The notes under the pieces: generated by a model | Databases searched by the model: none | The model's input: the letters and a program-made list of their open reading frames with translations, nothing else | What the model was told of the DNA's origin: nothing | In this document: positions 32,387 to 41,183 of the stretch, in pieces | Position numbering within the stretch: the first letter of the stretch is position 1 | Layout: each line of letters starts with the position of its first letter | Translations under genes and position numbers: made by a program | Origin: Pacificitalea manganoxidans | GTDB taxonomy: Bacteria; Pseudomonadota; Alphaproteobacteria; Rhodobacterales; Rhodobacteraceae | Direction: 5' to 3' | NCBI RefSeq assembly: GCF_002504165.1 | Contig: NZ_CP021405.1 | Coordinates: 62,001-126,000, forward strand | DNA length: 64,000 nt

Positions 32387-33283
32387 ATGACCCAAACTTG
32401 GACCGTCATTCCCGATCTGCATGCCGATCCCGCGCGGCTGGAGGCGACATTGCGGATGCTCGAACCGGGGCCGCTGGCCTTCCTTGGGGATTTCATAGAC
32501 GCCGGCGCATCGACCCCCTGCCCCGATGATGCGGCGGTCCTGACCCGTGTGCGTGATCTGGTGGCGCGCGGTGGTGTGGCGGTGATGGGTAACCATGAGC
32601 TTAACGCCATTCTCTATCACCGGCTGGGCGTGGATGGGGTGCCCTTGCGCACGCGCGGCGGAAAGAACGCCGCGCAGCATCGCAGCTTTGTCGAGGCGTT
32701 CGGCACCGCGACGCCCGCCGCGCTGGAGTGGACCGACTGGTTCCTGAGCCTGCCGCTTTGGCTGGATCTGGGCGGATTGCGGCTGGTCCATGCCTGCTGG
32801 AACCAGCCCGCGATTGACGTGATTGCCGCGCGGCGTCCCGATGCGCGGCTGCGCGCGGAGGATCTGGCCGAGGTCGCGGCGAAGACGACGCCCTTTGCCC
32901 GCGCGGTCGATACGCTTCTGACCGGGCCGGAGATCGCACTGCCCGCCGGGCACGGTTTCGTCGATGCGCATGGCCATCGCCGGGACCGGGTGCGCATCGC
33001 GTGGTGGCGGTCTGCGGCGAAGACTTGGGCCGAGGCCGCGCTGTCCGTGCCTGATCCGGCGCAGTTGCCAATCGGCCCCCTGCCCCACGCGCCAGAGATC
33101 ACGCTATACCCTGCGGATGCGCCGCCGGTTCTGATCGGGCATTACAAAATGCAAGATGCGCCGCGGATCGAGGCGCCGAACGCGGCATGTCTGGACTACC
33201 CCGACCAGCCCTGTGCCTATCGCTGGTGTGGGGAGGCGGTGCTGTCCGAGCGGCAGCTTGTTACGGTTCAGCCCGGCGCGTAG
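32387..33283 (+). CDS. Metallophosphoesterase (calcineurin-like)
   Basis: A 298-residue phosphoesterase with the five family motifs: IPDLHADP, FLGDFIDAG, VMGNHELN, a histidine in LVHACWNQ and GHYKM near the end. These residues bind two metal ions. The arrangement resembles PrpE/bis-nucleotide and Ser/Thr phosphatases of plasmid-borne type. Its start is 30 bases past parS site 2, and its 3' end overlaps the convergent IclR gene by 16 bases. The substrate is unknown. Confidence 0.85.
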   Translation: MTQTWTVIPDLHADPARLEATLRMLEPGPLAFLGDFIDAGASTPCPDDAAVLTRVRDLVARGGVAVMGNHELNAILYHRLGVDGVPLRTRGGKNAAQHRSFVEAFGTATPAALEWTDWFLSLPLWLDLGGLRLVHACWNQPAIDVIAARRPDARLRAEDLAEVAAKTTPFARAVDTLLTGPEIALPAGHGFVDAHGHRRDRVRIAWWRSAAKTWAEAALSVPDPAQLPIGPLPHAPEITLYPADAPPVLIGHYKMQDAPRIEAPNAACLDYPDQPCAYRWCGEAVLSERQLVTVQPGA

Positions 33284-34047
33284 CCGCCAAGCCGCGCGGT
33301 CAGATCGTCGGCGGCGCGCCGGACCTGGGCCCCGATCGTGTCGATCCGCTCCGACCCAAGGCGCGCGGCAAGCCCGGAGACGGAAATCGCGCAGGCGGCT
33401 TCGCCCTGCGGCGACCAGACGACAGCGGCGACACAGCGCAGGCCGGTGACGTGTTCTTCGTCATCGATCGCAAAGCCACGGGTGCGGATGCGGGCGATAT
33501 CCTCCAACGCCGTGTCGAGCGTGCGGTGGGAATGCCGGGTCAGTGGATGAAATCCGTTGCGGTTGGCAAAGGCGGCAATCGCGGCGTCGTCCCAACTTGC
33601 CAAAATGGCCTTGCCCATGCCGGAACAGAACACCGGCACCTGCCCGCCCGGGGGCGAGATCGCCCGCATGATCTCGCGGCTTTCGACCTGCGATATGGTG
33701 ACCAGCTGATCGTGATCGAGAATGCCGAGATTGGCGGTTTCGCGGGTGTCATCGCGCAGGCGGCGCAGGAATGGCAGCGCGGGTGCGACGAAATTCCGCC
33801 GCCGCGCAAAGGCCGCGCCTGTGGCGAACGCCTCGCGCCCGACATGCCACAGGGCGTCTTCGGGGGCGAACTGGGCAAAGCCGTGATGTTCCAATGTCGT
33901 CAGCAGCCGGTGGGTGGTGGACACGGCCAGCCCGGCCTCGCGCGCCAGATCGCTGACCCGGTGACCGTCATCCGAGCGGGCCAGCAACTGCAACAGGGTC
34001 AGGGCGCGCGCGACGGATTGCACGCCGTCGGGTTTGGGGCTGGTCAT
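33268..34047 (-). CDS. IclR-family regulator next to glcB
   Basis: A 259-residue regulator with an N-terminal winged helix ([20 protein letters not shown]) and a C-terminal IclR effector domain ([33 protein letters not shown]). GGAG precedes the ATG at 34047. It is divergent from malate synthase; palindromes in the gap (34065-34091) are the likely operator. Glyoxylate or a related small acid is a reasonable effector given the target genes, but this is inference. Confidence 0.9.
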   Translation of the reverse strand: MTSPKPDGVQSVARALTLLQLLARSDDGHRVSDLAREAGLAVSTTHRLLTTLEHHGFAQFAPEDALWHVGREAFATGAAFARRRNFVAPALPFLRRLRDDTRETANLGILDHDQLVTISQVESREIMRAISPPGGQVPVFCSGMGKAILASWDDAAIAAFANRNGFHPLTRHSHRTLDTALEDIARIRTRGFAIDDEEHVTGLRCVAAVVWSPQGEAACAISVSGLAARLGSERIDTIGAQVRRAADDLTARLGGYAPG

Positions 34048-34064
34048 GGGGGCTCCGGACAGGC

Positions 34065-34091
34065 TTTCCACACAGTGGAAAACATTTTTCC
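34065..34091. promoter_or_regulatory. Likely IclR operator (overlapping palindromes)
   Basis: TTTCCACACAGTGGAAA (34065-34081) is a perfect inverted repeat with seven-base arms; GGAAA-N5-TTTCC (34077-34091) overlaps its right half. They lie in the divergent IclR-glcB gap. Confidence 0.6.
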
Positions 34092-34153
34092 ATCCCTCAC
34101 AAGTCCGCATCGCGGCTGCTATCCCCGGCGCAGCAATGAACAAGAGGTGTCTC

Positions 34154-36283
34154 ATGACCCGTTATGTCGACCGTCACGGTCTGTCCGTCGCAACCCCGCT
34201 GGCCGAATTGGTCGAAGGCGGCCTGTTGACCGGTGTCACCCCGGATGAATTCTGGGCGGGCTATGCCGCGCTGCTGCGCGATCTGATGCCGCAGAACGCC
34301 GCGCTGCTGGAAACCCGCGAGCGGCTCCAGCGGCAGATCGACGAATGGCACGTCGCGCGGCGGGGGCAGCCCCATGATGCCGAAGGCTACCGCGCGTTTC
34401 TGGAACAGATCAGCTATCTCCAGCCGGAGCCCGCGCCTTTCGCCGTCGAGACCCAAAATGTCGATCCGGAGATCGCCAGCATCGCGGGGCCGCAGCTTGT
34501 CGTGCCGGTGATGAACGCGCGGTTCGCGCTGAACGCCGCGAATGCGCGCTGGGGGTCGCTCTATGATGCGCTGTACGGCACCGATGCGATTGCAGGGGTG
34601 CCGCAGGGCCGGGGCTATGACGCCGCGCGCGGGGCCGAGGTGATCGCGTGGGGTCGCGCGCATCTGGATCAGGTCGCGCCCTTGGCGGCGGGCCGTTGGG
34701 CGGATGTCACCGCGTTGCAGGTGACCGAGGCCGGGTTGCAGGTGACAACGGGCGCGGGCGACACCGCGCTGGCCGATCCCGCGCAGTTCGTCGGGCATGG
34801 CGGGGCAGGGCGCATCTATCTGCGCGTGAACGGTCTGCTGATAGAGATCGTCATCGACCGCGACAGCGAGATCGGCGCATCCGATCCGGCAGGGATTGCG
34901 GATCTGCGTCTGGAAAGCGCGCTGACCGCGATTCAGGATTGCGAAGACAGCGTCGCGGCGGTGGATGCCGAAGACAAATGCGTCGTTTACGCCAATTGGC
35001 TTGGCCTGATGCGCGGCGATCTGGAAGAGCGCTTTGAAAAGGGCGGGGAGGTTATTACCCGCCGTCTGAACCCTGACGTGACCTATACGGACGCATCGGG
35101 GCAGGAGGTGACCCATCCGGGGCGCGCCGTTCTGCTGGTCCGCAATGTGGGCCATCTGATGACCACCGACGCGGTGCTGCTGGACGGGCAGGAAACGCCG
35201 GAGGGCATGCTGGACGCGGCCATGACCGTGGCCGCCGCCATGCATGACCTGAAGCGGGCCGAGAACCGCAATTCCCGCGCCGGATCGGTCTATGTGGTCA
35301 AGCCCAAGATGCACGGGCCGGAGGAGGTTGCCTTTGCCGATACGCTTTATGGTCGGGTCGAACAGATGCTGGGCCTGCCGGAATATACCGTCAAGCTGGG
35401 CGTGATGGACGAAGAGCGGCGCACCTCGGCCAATCTGCTGGCCTGTATTGCGGCGGTGAAAAACCGCTGCGTGTTTATCAATACCGGGTTCCTCGACCGG
35501 ACCGGCGACGAAATTCATACCTCCATGCAGGCCGGGCCCGTGATCCCGAAGGGCGAGATGCAGGGCGCGGCGTGGCTGTCCGCCTATGAGGCGGGCAATG
35601 TGGATGCCGGGCTGGCCGCCGGGCTGCAGGGGCACGGCCAGATCGGCAAGGGCATGTGGGCGAAGCCGGACCGGATGGCCGACATGCTGGAGGCCAAGAT
35701 CGGCCATCCGAAAGCCGGCGCCAACACCGCATGGGTGCCGTCGCCCACCGCAGCAACCTTGCACGCCACCCATTACCATCAGGTAAATGTCTTCGAGGTT
35801 CAGGACGCGCTGAAATCGCGCGAGGCGGCCTCGCGCAGCGCCTTGCTGACCTTGCCGCTACTGGAAGGTCGCAACCTGTCGGATGCCGAGGTTCAGCACG
35901 AATTGGACAATGCCTGCCAGTCGATCCTGGGCTATGTGGTGCGCTGGGTCGATCAGGGGGTTGGCTGCTCGAAAGTGCCCGATATCAATGACATCGCCCT
36001 GATGGAAGACCGCGCTACGCTGCGCATTTCCTCGCAATATCTGGCCAACTGGCTGCTGCATGGCATCTGCACCGCCGATGAGGTCGACGCGGCACTGCGG
36101 CGGATGGCGCCGAAGGTCGATGCGCAAAATGCCGACGATCCGAACTATACCCCGATGGCGCCCGGTTTCGATGGGGTGGCGTTCAATGCCGCGCGGGATC
36201 TGATCTTTGCCGGGGCGGCGCAGCCTTCGGGCTATACCGAGCCGCTGCTGCATGCCGCGCGCCGGGCCGCGAAGGGCGGTTGA
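34154..36283 (+). CDS. glcB: Malate synthase G
   Basis: Condenses glyoxylate with acetyl-CoA to malate. The 709-residue length fits the monomeric G form. Recognisable parts are [20 protein letters not shown] at the start, [19 protein letters not shown], the magnesium and glyoxylate site [34 protein letters not shown] with catalytic Arg/Glu, and [25 protein letters not shown] precedes the ATG. It is followed 21 bases later by glcG and is divergent from an IclR regulator, forming a glyoxylate-utilisation unit. Confidence 0.97.
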   Translation: MTRYVDRHGLSVATPLAELVEGGLLTGVTPDEFWAGYAALLRDLMPQNAALLETRERLQRQIDEWHVARRGQPHDAEGYRAFLEQISYLQPEPAPFAVETQNVDPEIASIAGPQLVVPVMNARFALNAANARWGSLYDALYGTDAIAGVPQGRGYDAARGAEVIAWGRAHLDQVAPLAAGRWADVTALQVTEAGLQVTTGAGDTALADPAQFVGHGGAGRIYLRVNGLLIEIVIDRDSEIGASDPAGIADLRLESALTAIQDCEDSVAAVDAEDKCVVYANWLGLMRGDLEERFEKGGEVITRRLNPDVTYTDASGQEVTHPGRAVLLVRNVGHLMTTDAVLLDGQETPEGMLDAAMTVAAAMHDLKRAENRNSRAGSVYVVKPKMHGPEEVAFADTLYGRVEQMLGLPEYTVKLGVMDEERRTSANLLACIAAVKNRCVFINTGFLDRTGDEIHTSMQAGPVIPKGEMQGAAWLSAYEAGNVDAGLAAGLQGHGQIGKGMWAKPDRMADMLEAKIGHPKAGANTAWVPSPTAATLHATHYHQVNVFEVQDALKSREAASRSALLTLPLLEGRNLSDAEVQHELDNACQSILGYVVRWVDQGVGCSKVPDINDIALMEDRATLRISSQYLANWLLHGICTADEVDAALRRMAPKVDAQNADDPNYTPMAPGFDGVAFNAARDLIFAGAAQPSGYTEPLLHAARRAAKGG

Positions 36284-36304
36284 CCCAGAATTCAGGAGAA
36301 AAAC

Positions 36305-36727
36305 ATGATTACTATCAAACGGTTGGATCTGGACGACGCGCGCGTGTTGCTGGCTCATGCCCGCGCGCGGGCGGATGAGATCGGCGTGCCCATGTGCATC
36401 GCGATCACTGACGAGGGCGGCAACCTGATCGCGTTCGAGCGGATGGAGGGCGGCAAGGTCACGTCGAGCACCATCGCCATCGATAAAAGCTTTACCGCGT
36501 CGGCGGCAAAGAAGGCGACGCATGACTATGGCAGCGCCAGCCAGCCCGGCGCGCCGGCCTATGGCATCGCCTCCGCGATTGGGGGTCGGTTGATGGTGGT
36601 GGGCGGTGGCCTGCCGGTGATCGTCGACGGCGCGGTCGTGGGCGGCATCGGGGTCAGCTCCGGCACGCCCGCGCAGGATCAGGATGTGGCACAGGCCGGG
36701 ATCGACGGATTTCTGGCGACGCTCTGA
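36305..36727 (+). CDS. glcG: GlcG/HbpS family protein
   Basis: A 140-residue protein of the heme-binding/GlcG family, often encoded with glycolate or glyoxylate genes. ITDEGGNLIAFERMEGGKVT, IAIDKSFTASAAKKAT and GGRLMVVGGGLPVIVDGAVV with the ending GIGVSSGTPAQDQDVAQAG are family marks. AGGAG precedes the ATG. It forms an operon with glcB; its biochemical role is not established. Confidence 0.92.
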   Translation: MITIKRLDLDDARVLLAHARARADEIGVPMCIAITDEGGNLIAFERMEGGKVTSSTIAIDKSFTASAAKKATHDYGSASQPGAPAYGIASAIGGRLMVVGGGLPVIVDGAVVGGIGVSSGTPAQDQDVAQAGIDGFLATL

Positions 36728-36747
36728 GCCGCGCAACGCTTCGTTAA

Positions 36748-36779
36748 CTCCTCCCGCGCTATACCCGGCGTGGGAGGAG
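36748..36779. terminator. Hairpin between convergent glcG and GntR genes
   Basis: Arms CTCCTCCC (36748-36755) and GGGAGGAG (36772-36779) extend inward by a wobble and three more pairs. No T-run on the plus side. It is probably a shared terminator. Confidence 0.45.
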
Positions 36780-36783
36780 GCCG

Positions 36784-37605
36784 TCAGGGCGCGTATATGC
36801 GGGAAAACGCCATACGGACGTTCTGTGTGACCTCCTCCAACCGGCGGGAGATATGGGTGCGCATCTGGGCGGCGGCGCGTTCCTCATCGCCTGCGCGCAC
36901 GGCGTCTAGGATCTGAAGATGCGGCTCGGTGGTGATGGCCTGCGGGCCGTCCCGTTCGCTGAGCGATTGTAGATCGATCAGCCGGACATACTGAATGCGT
37001 CCATTGACGTTTTCCAGCAGGCGGGACAGTTCCGCATTCTGCGCGAGCGCGGCAAGCCGGGTGTGGAAGGCCTCGTCAAGCCGGACCAGTTCCACCGGCG
37101 AGGCACCGGGGCTGTAGCTGTGCGCCGAGCTTTCGAGGAACGCTTGCAAATCGTCCACCTGCGCGGGTGTGGCGCGGCGGGCAGCGAGGCGGGCGCTTTC
37201 GCTTTCGATGGCGGCACGGGCCTCGTAGAGATCCATGATTTCGGTCGGGTTGAGCGACCGGCAGAAGAAGCCCTGACCGGGGCGAAATGTCAAAAACCCC
37301 TCGGCGGACAGCCTGTTCAGCGCCTCCCTCAGCGGGGTGCGAGAGGTGTCGAGCTGCACCGACAGGGCGCTTTCGTTCAGGCGTTCGTCCGGCTTGAACT
37401 CATAGCTTGCCGCCATCTCCTTGACCCGCCGATAGACGCGATCGACCGTTCCGCTTTCGCCCTCCGACGGGGCCGCGCGTCGGCGTGGCGCGGCTGCGGT
37501 TTTTGCTGATTCCGGGGCAGGGGGGCTGGCGTCACGCGCCTGCCGCGCGAGGCCTGTGGCCTGCGCGCGGGCAGTGCCGGATTTTCTGGCGGGCTGCTTT
37601 GTCAT
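36784..37605 (-). CDS. GntR-family (FCD) regulator with basic N-terminal extension
   Basis: A 273-residue regulator. A Lys/Arg/Ala-rich N-terminal extension (about 1-50, TKQPARKSGTARAQATG) precedes the winged helix (NESALSVQLDTSRTPLREAL, AEGFLTFRPGQGFFCRSL) and an FCD domain (LYEARAAIESESARLAARR, RLDEAFHTRLAALAQNAEL). It is divergent from the ThDP enzyme and the TctCBA transporter, which it probably controls through the palindrome at 37691-37716. Confidence 0.88.
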   Translation of the reverse strand: MTKQPARKSGTARAQATGLARQARDASPPAPESAKTAAAPRRRAAPSEGESGTVDRVYRRVKEMAASYEFKPDERLNESALSVQLDTSRTPLREALNRLSAEGFLTFRPGQGFFCRSLNPTEIMDLYEARAAIESESARLAARRATPAQVDDLQAFLESSAHSYSPGASPVELVRLDEAFHTRLAALAQNAELSRLLENVNGRIQYVRLIDLQSLSERDGPQAITTEPHLQILDAVRAGDEERAAAQMRTHISRRLEEVTQNVRMAFSRIYAP

Positions 37606-37690
37606 TGTTTTCCAGACAGTTGCGCGGCTTTGGCTGATCCGCTTTTGAAAATACCCGCTGTGCCGGGAAAGGCAATTGATTTGTGTCCGT

Positions 37691-37716
37691 ATCTGTATAA
37701 TGGTCTGTATACAGAT
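37691..37716. promoter_or_regulatory. Likely GntR operator (ATCTGTAT-N10-ATACAGAT)
   Basis: Perfect eight-base arms, with the 12-base palindrome TCTGTATACAGA (37704-37715) overlapping the right half. It lies between the divergent GntR and ThDP-enzyme genes and shares the TGTATACA core with the site at 23849. Confidence 0.65.
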
Positions 37717-37786
37717 CAGAATGCCAAGGTCCGTTGAACGGGCGCCGCGACGCGCACCGCCGGGCCGAGACGCGAAAGGACCAGCG

Positions 37787-39478
37787 GTGACCAACTCTCT
37801 CAACGGGGCCGAGGCGATGGTGCGCAGCCTGCAGGCGCACGGGGTCAAACATATCTTTGGGCTTTGCGGCGACACGACGCTGCCGTTTTACGACGCGATG
37901 CTGAAGCTCGACCATGGCATCACCCATACGCTGACCCGCGACGAACGCTCCGCCGCGTATATGGCCGATGCCTATAGCCGGGTGACGGGCCGCGTGGGCG
38001 TGTGCGAGGGGCCGTCGGGCGGTGGCGCAACCTATATTCTGCCGGGGCTGATCGAGGCGAGCGAAAGCTCCTACGCCGTGCTGGGGATCACCACGGATGT
38101 GTCGGTCGGCTCCTACGGGCGCTATCCGCTGACCGAGGTGGATCAGGAGGCGCTGATGCGTCCGCTGACCAAATGGAACACGGTCATCAAGCGCGCCGAT
38201 CACATCCCGCGCATGGTGCGCAAGGCATTCCGCGCGATGACCACGGGCCGGTCTGGCGCCGCGCATCTGGGGCTGCCCTATGACATTCAGTATGACGCGG
38301 TGCCCGCCGATGACATCTGGGCCGATCCGCAGCTGGCGAGCTACCCGGCCTATCGCACCGGCCCCGCGCCTGATGCGATCGAAGCGGCGGCCGAAGCGAT
38401 CCTGTCAGCAAAATCGCCGCTGATCGTCTGCGGCGGCGGGGTCGTCATTTCGGGGGCGATGGATGCGCTGGACCGGCTGGCATCACGGCTGGATATTCCT
38501 GTGGCGACGTCGATTTCGGGGCAGGGGAGCCTTGCCGAGACGCATCCCAATTGCGTGGGTGTCGTCGGCTCCAACGGGGGCACGGATGAGACATGGGAGG
38601 CGATGGCCGGCGCGGATCTGGTGATCTTCATGGGGTGCCGCGCGGGGTCGACGACGACGTCGCGCTGGGAAGCGCCGAAGCCGGGCACGCGGATCGTGCA
38701 TTTCGATGTGGACCCGATGGTGATCGGCGCGGTGTTGCAGACCGAGGTCGGCGTTCCGGGCGACCTGCGCCTGTCGCTGGAGGCGCTGAACGCCGAATTG
38801 GACCGCCGCGATGGCACCGAACAGAAATTCGGCGGGGCGGCGCATGTGGCCGATATCCGGCGGCGCAAGTTCGAGAAATTCGACGCGCTGGCGCAATCGG
38901 ACAGCGCGCCGATCCGGCCCGAACGGGTGATCGCCACGTTGCAGCGGGTGCTGCCCGACGATGCGACGGTGGTGTCCGATCCGGGCACGTCCTGCCCGTA
39001 TTTCTCGGCCTATTACACGCTGCCGCGCGCGGGGCGGCAATTCATCACCAACCGGGCGCATGGCGCGTTGGGGTATTCGCTATCTGCTGCTTTGGGTGCG
39101 TGGTTCGGGCGGCCCGACAGCAAGGTCGTGGCGCTGATGGGCGATGGGTCGTTCGGGTTTACCTGCGGTGAATTGGAGACGGTGACGCGGGCGCGGGCGC
39201 CGATCACCTATATCGTGTTCTCGAATTCGAATTTTGGTTGGATCAAGGCCAGTCAACATGACGATTGCGGTGCCCGCTATTATAATGTCGAATTCAATCG
39301 CACCGATCAGGCCGCTGTTGCCGCGGCCTACGGTGTGAAATCGTGGCGGGTCGAAGACCCGGCGCAGTTGGAAGCGGTCATGAAGGAGGCGGTCGCCTAT
39401 GACGGCCCGACCTTGATCGATGTGATCTGTCAGCCTCTCGAAGAGGCGCAGGCGCCCGTCCGCCGCTGGATGGGGTAG
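37787..39478 (+). CDS. Thiamine diphosphate-dependent enzyme (acetolactate synthase-like)
   Basis: A 563-residue enzyme with the three-domain plan of the acetolactate synthase/decarboxylase family. The cofactor-activating Glu is in LTRDERSAAYMADAYSR (about 53); the central domain has CGGGVVISGAMDALDRLASR; the ThDP motif begins ALMGDGSFGFTCGELETV and ends near FSNSNFGWIK. GAAAGGA precedes the GTG start. Downstream come TctC, TctB and TctA, so it probably acts on a carboxylic acid imported by that transporter. The exact reaction (decarboxylation or ligation) cannot be set. Confidence 0.85.
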   Translation: MTNSLNGAEAMVRSLQAHGVKHIFGLCGDTTLPFYDAMLKLDHGITHTLTRDERSAAYMADAYSRVTGRVGVCEGPSGGGATYILPGLIEASESSYAVLGITTDVSVGSYGRYPLTEVDQEALMRPLTKWNTVIKRADHIPRMVRKAFRAMTTGRSGAAHLGLPYDIQYDAVPADDIWADPQLASYPAYRTGPAPDAIEAAAEAILSAKSPLIVCGGGVVISGAMDALDRLASRLDIPVATSISGQGSLAETHPNCVGVVGSNGGTDETWEAMAGADLVIFMGCRAGSTTTSRWEAPKPGTRIVHFDVDPMVIGAVLQTEVGVPGDLRLSLEALNAELDRRDGTEQKFGGAAHVADIRRRKFEKFDALAQSDSAPIRPERVIATLQRVLPDDATVVSDPGTSCPYFSAYYTLPRAGRQFITNRAHGALGYSLSAALGAWFGRPDSKVVALMGDGSFGFTCGELETVTRARAPITYIVFSNSNFGWIKASQHDDCGARYYNVEFNRTDQAAVAAAYGVKSWRVEDPAQLEAVMKEAVAYDGPTLIDVICQPLEEAQAPVRRWMG

Positions 39479-39561
39479 GGCGCGACCACCAAGGCCGGGC
39501 GTGCGCAAGATGCGCCCGGATCAACAGGGCCCCGCATAGGGGGAAGAGAAAGGTGTTCACC

Positions 39562-40551
39562 ATGACAATGCTGACCAAGACGAAGACCGCGCTGGCGGGT
39601 CTGGCGCTGGCGCTGCCGCTGATCGGCGGCGCGGCGCACGCGCAGGACTATCCCGAGAAGGATCTGACCCATATCATGCCGTGGAGCGCCGGGGGCGGCA
39701 CCGACACCGTGATGCGGACCTTCATGAATTTTGCCGAAACGCCGTTGGGCGTCGGTATCAACACCCAAAACATCACCGGCGCGCAGAGCGGCGTTGGCAC
39801 GCTGCGGCTGATGAAGGCGCGGCCCGATGGCTACACCATCGGCTCGCTCACATGGGACAGCGTGATTACGGTGCCCTATTACGAACTGGTGCCGGGCTAT
39901 TCGACCGATGAACTGCGCTATCTGGGGTCGGTGACCGTGCACCCGACCGTGCTCGCCGTGGCGGCGGATTCGCCCTATGACACGCTGGAAGATTTCGTCG
40001 CCGCCGCCAAGGAAACGCCGGGCGAGCTGTCGATCTCCAACGTGGGGTCGGGCGGCGTGTGGCATCTGCCCGCGCTGGATTTCGCGGATGCGGCGGGGAT
40101 CGAGGTGCAGCATGTGCCCTATCCCGACGGCTCCGGCCCGCAGCGCGAGGCGCTGTTGTCGGGGGAAACCGATGCCGCGTCTCTGTCGGCCTCGGCGGCC
40201 TATCCGGCGGTGGAATCCGGTCAGGCGAAAGTGCTGGCCGTGATGGCCGACGAGCGCAGCGAATTCCTGCCTGACGTGCCGACCTTCAAAGAGGCGGGCT
40301 ATGACGTGGTGTGGGGCAGCTTCCGCCTGATCGCGGCGCCCGCCGGGATCGACGACGCGCAAGCGGCAGCGCTGGAAGAGGGCTTTGCCAAAGTGTTCGA
40401 CATGCCCGAATTCCAGCAAAAGGCCGAGGAAACCGCAATGGGTGCGGTGTGGATGAACGGTGCCGATACCGCCGCCTATGTCGAAGCGCAGCAGGAGAAA
40501 GCGTTTGCGCTGATCGACGCGCTGGTCGAACAGGGCATCCTCGAGAAGTAA
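39562..40551 (+). CDS. tctC: TTT substrate-binding protein (TctC/Bug)
   Basis: A 329-residue periplasmic receptor with a signal peptide ending AAHAQ. Family marks are THIMPWSAGGGTDTVMRTFM, the second ligand loop in VGTLRLMKARPDGYTIGSL and ALLSGETDAASLSASAAYPA. The ATG at 39562 with AAAGGTG upstream is used; GTG 39553 is the alternative. With tctB and tctA downstream the transporter is complete. Neighbouring ThDP enzyme and GntR regulator suggest a single catabolic unit. Confidence 0.92.
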   Translation: MTMLTKTKTALAGLALALPLIGGAAHAQDYPEKDLTHIMPWSAGGGTDTVMRTFMNFAETPLGVGINTQNITGAQSGVGTLRLMKARPDGYTIGSLTWDSVITVPYYELVPGYSTDELRYLGSVTVHPTVLAVAADSPYDTLEDFVAAAKETPGELSISNVGSGGVWHLPALDFADAAGIEVQHVPYPDGSGPQREALLSGETDAASLSASAAYPAVESGQAKVLAVMADERSEFLPDVPTFKEAGYDVVWGSFRLIAAPAGIDDAQAAALEEGFAKVFDMPEFQQKAEETAMGAVWMNGADTAAYVEAQQEKAFALIDALVEQGILEK

Positions 40552-40578
40552 GCGCCTTGCGTCGCCCCGTGTAAAAGC

Positions 40579-40644
40579 GCGGCCCGCCCGCAGCCCCGTC
40601 CGCTTGCCGCATCTGGCAGGCCGGCGCGGGGCAGGGCGGGCCGC
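40579..40644 (+). terminator. Large hairpin between tctC and tctB
   Basis: Arms GCGGCCCGCCC (40579-40589) and GGGCGGGCCGC (40634-40644) are perfectly complementary with further pairing possible inside. Lacking a T-run, it probably acts as an attenuator or RNA stabiliser that keeps receptor mRNA in excess of the permease. Confidence 0.45.
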
Positions 40645-40672
40645 ACCTGTCCCTCCCGCAGGAAACCTCCAA

Positions 40673-41182
40673 GTGCCGCATACGAAACCCTTCAACAGCC
40701 ACGCGATATTTGCGCTGGTGCTGCTGGTTCTGAACACCGTCTATGCCAGCCAGATCCCGGAACTGGGGATGCCCTTTGGCCGGGGCGGAGAGCCGGGCGC
40801 GGCGTTTTTGCCGGTGATCCTGTGCGGCTTTGTCTATATCGCCGCGCTGCGCATCCTGTTCATGGAAATGCGCCGCGCGCCCGATGAGGTGGTCACCGAA
40901 TTGGACGCGGGTTCACCCCATGTCCGGCGGATCGGATTGGTCGGGCCGCTTGTCGTCGTGGCACTGACGGTCGTGTTCGTCGCGGCGTTTCCCTATGCGG
41001 GCTACGCGGTGTCGGCGGGGGTCTATACCTTTGCGATCGCGCTATATTTCAACTACGAGGAACTGGGCCGCTGGGGGCGGGCGCTGATCTATTCGGCGCT
41101 GACCGCCGCCGCGATCACCGTGTTCGGCTGGCTGTTTTTCGTGCGGCTGTTCGATCTGTTCCTGCCCGGCTGGAGCTTCTGA
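40673..41182 (+). CDS. tctB: TTT small membrane subunit (TctB)
   Basis: A 169-residue membrane protein with four helices, typical of TctB: first helix FNSHAIFALVLLVLNTVYAS, then RIGLVGPLVVVALTVVFVAA, PYAGYAVSAGVYTFAIALYF and the C-terminal helix ending FDLFLPGWSF. It probably starts at GTG 40673 with AGGAAA upstream. The tctA start follows after one base. Confidence 0.88.
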   Translation: MPHTKPFNSHAIFALVLLVLNTVYASQIPELGMPFGRGGEPGAAFLPVILCGFVYIAALRILFMEMRRAPDEVVTELDAGSPHVRRIGLVGPLVVVALTVVFVAAFPYAGYAVSAGVYTFAIALYFNYEELGRWGRALIYSALTAAAITVFGWLFFVRLFDLFLPGWSF

Positions 41183-41183
41183 G

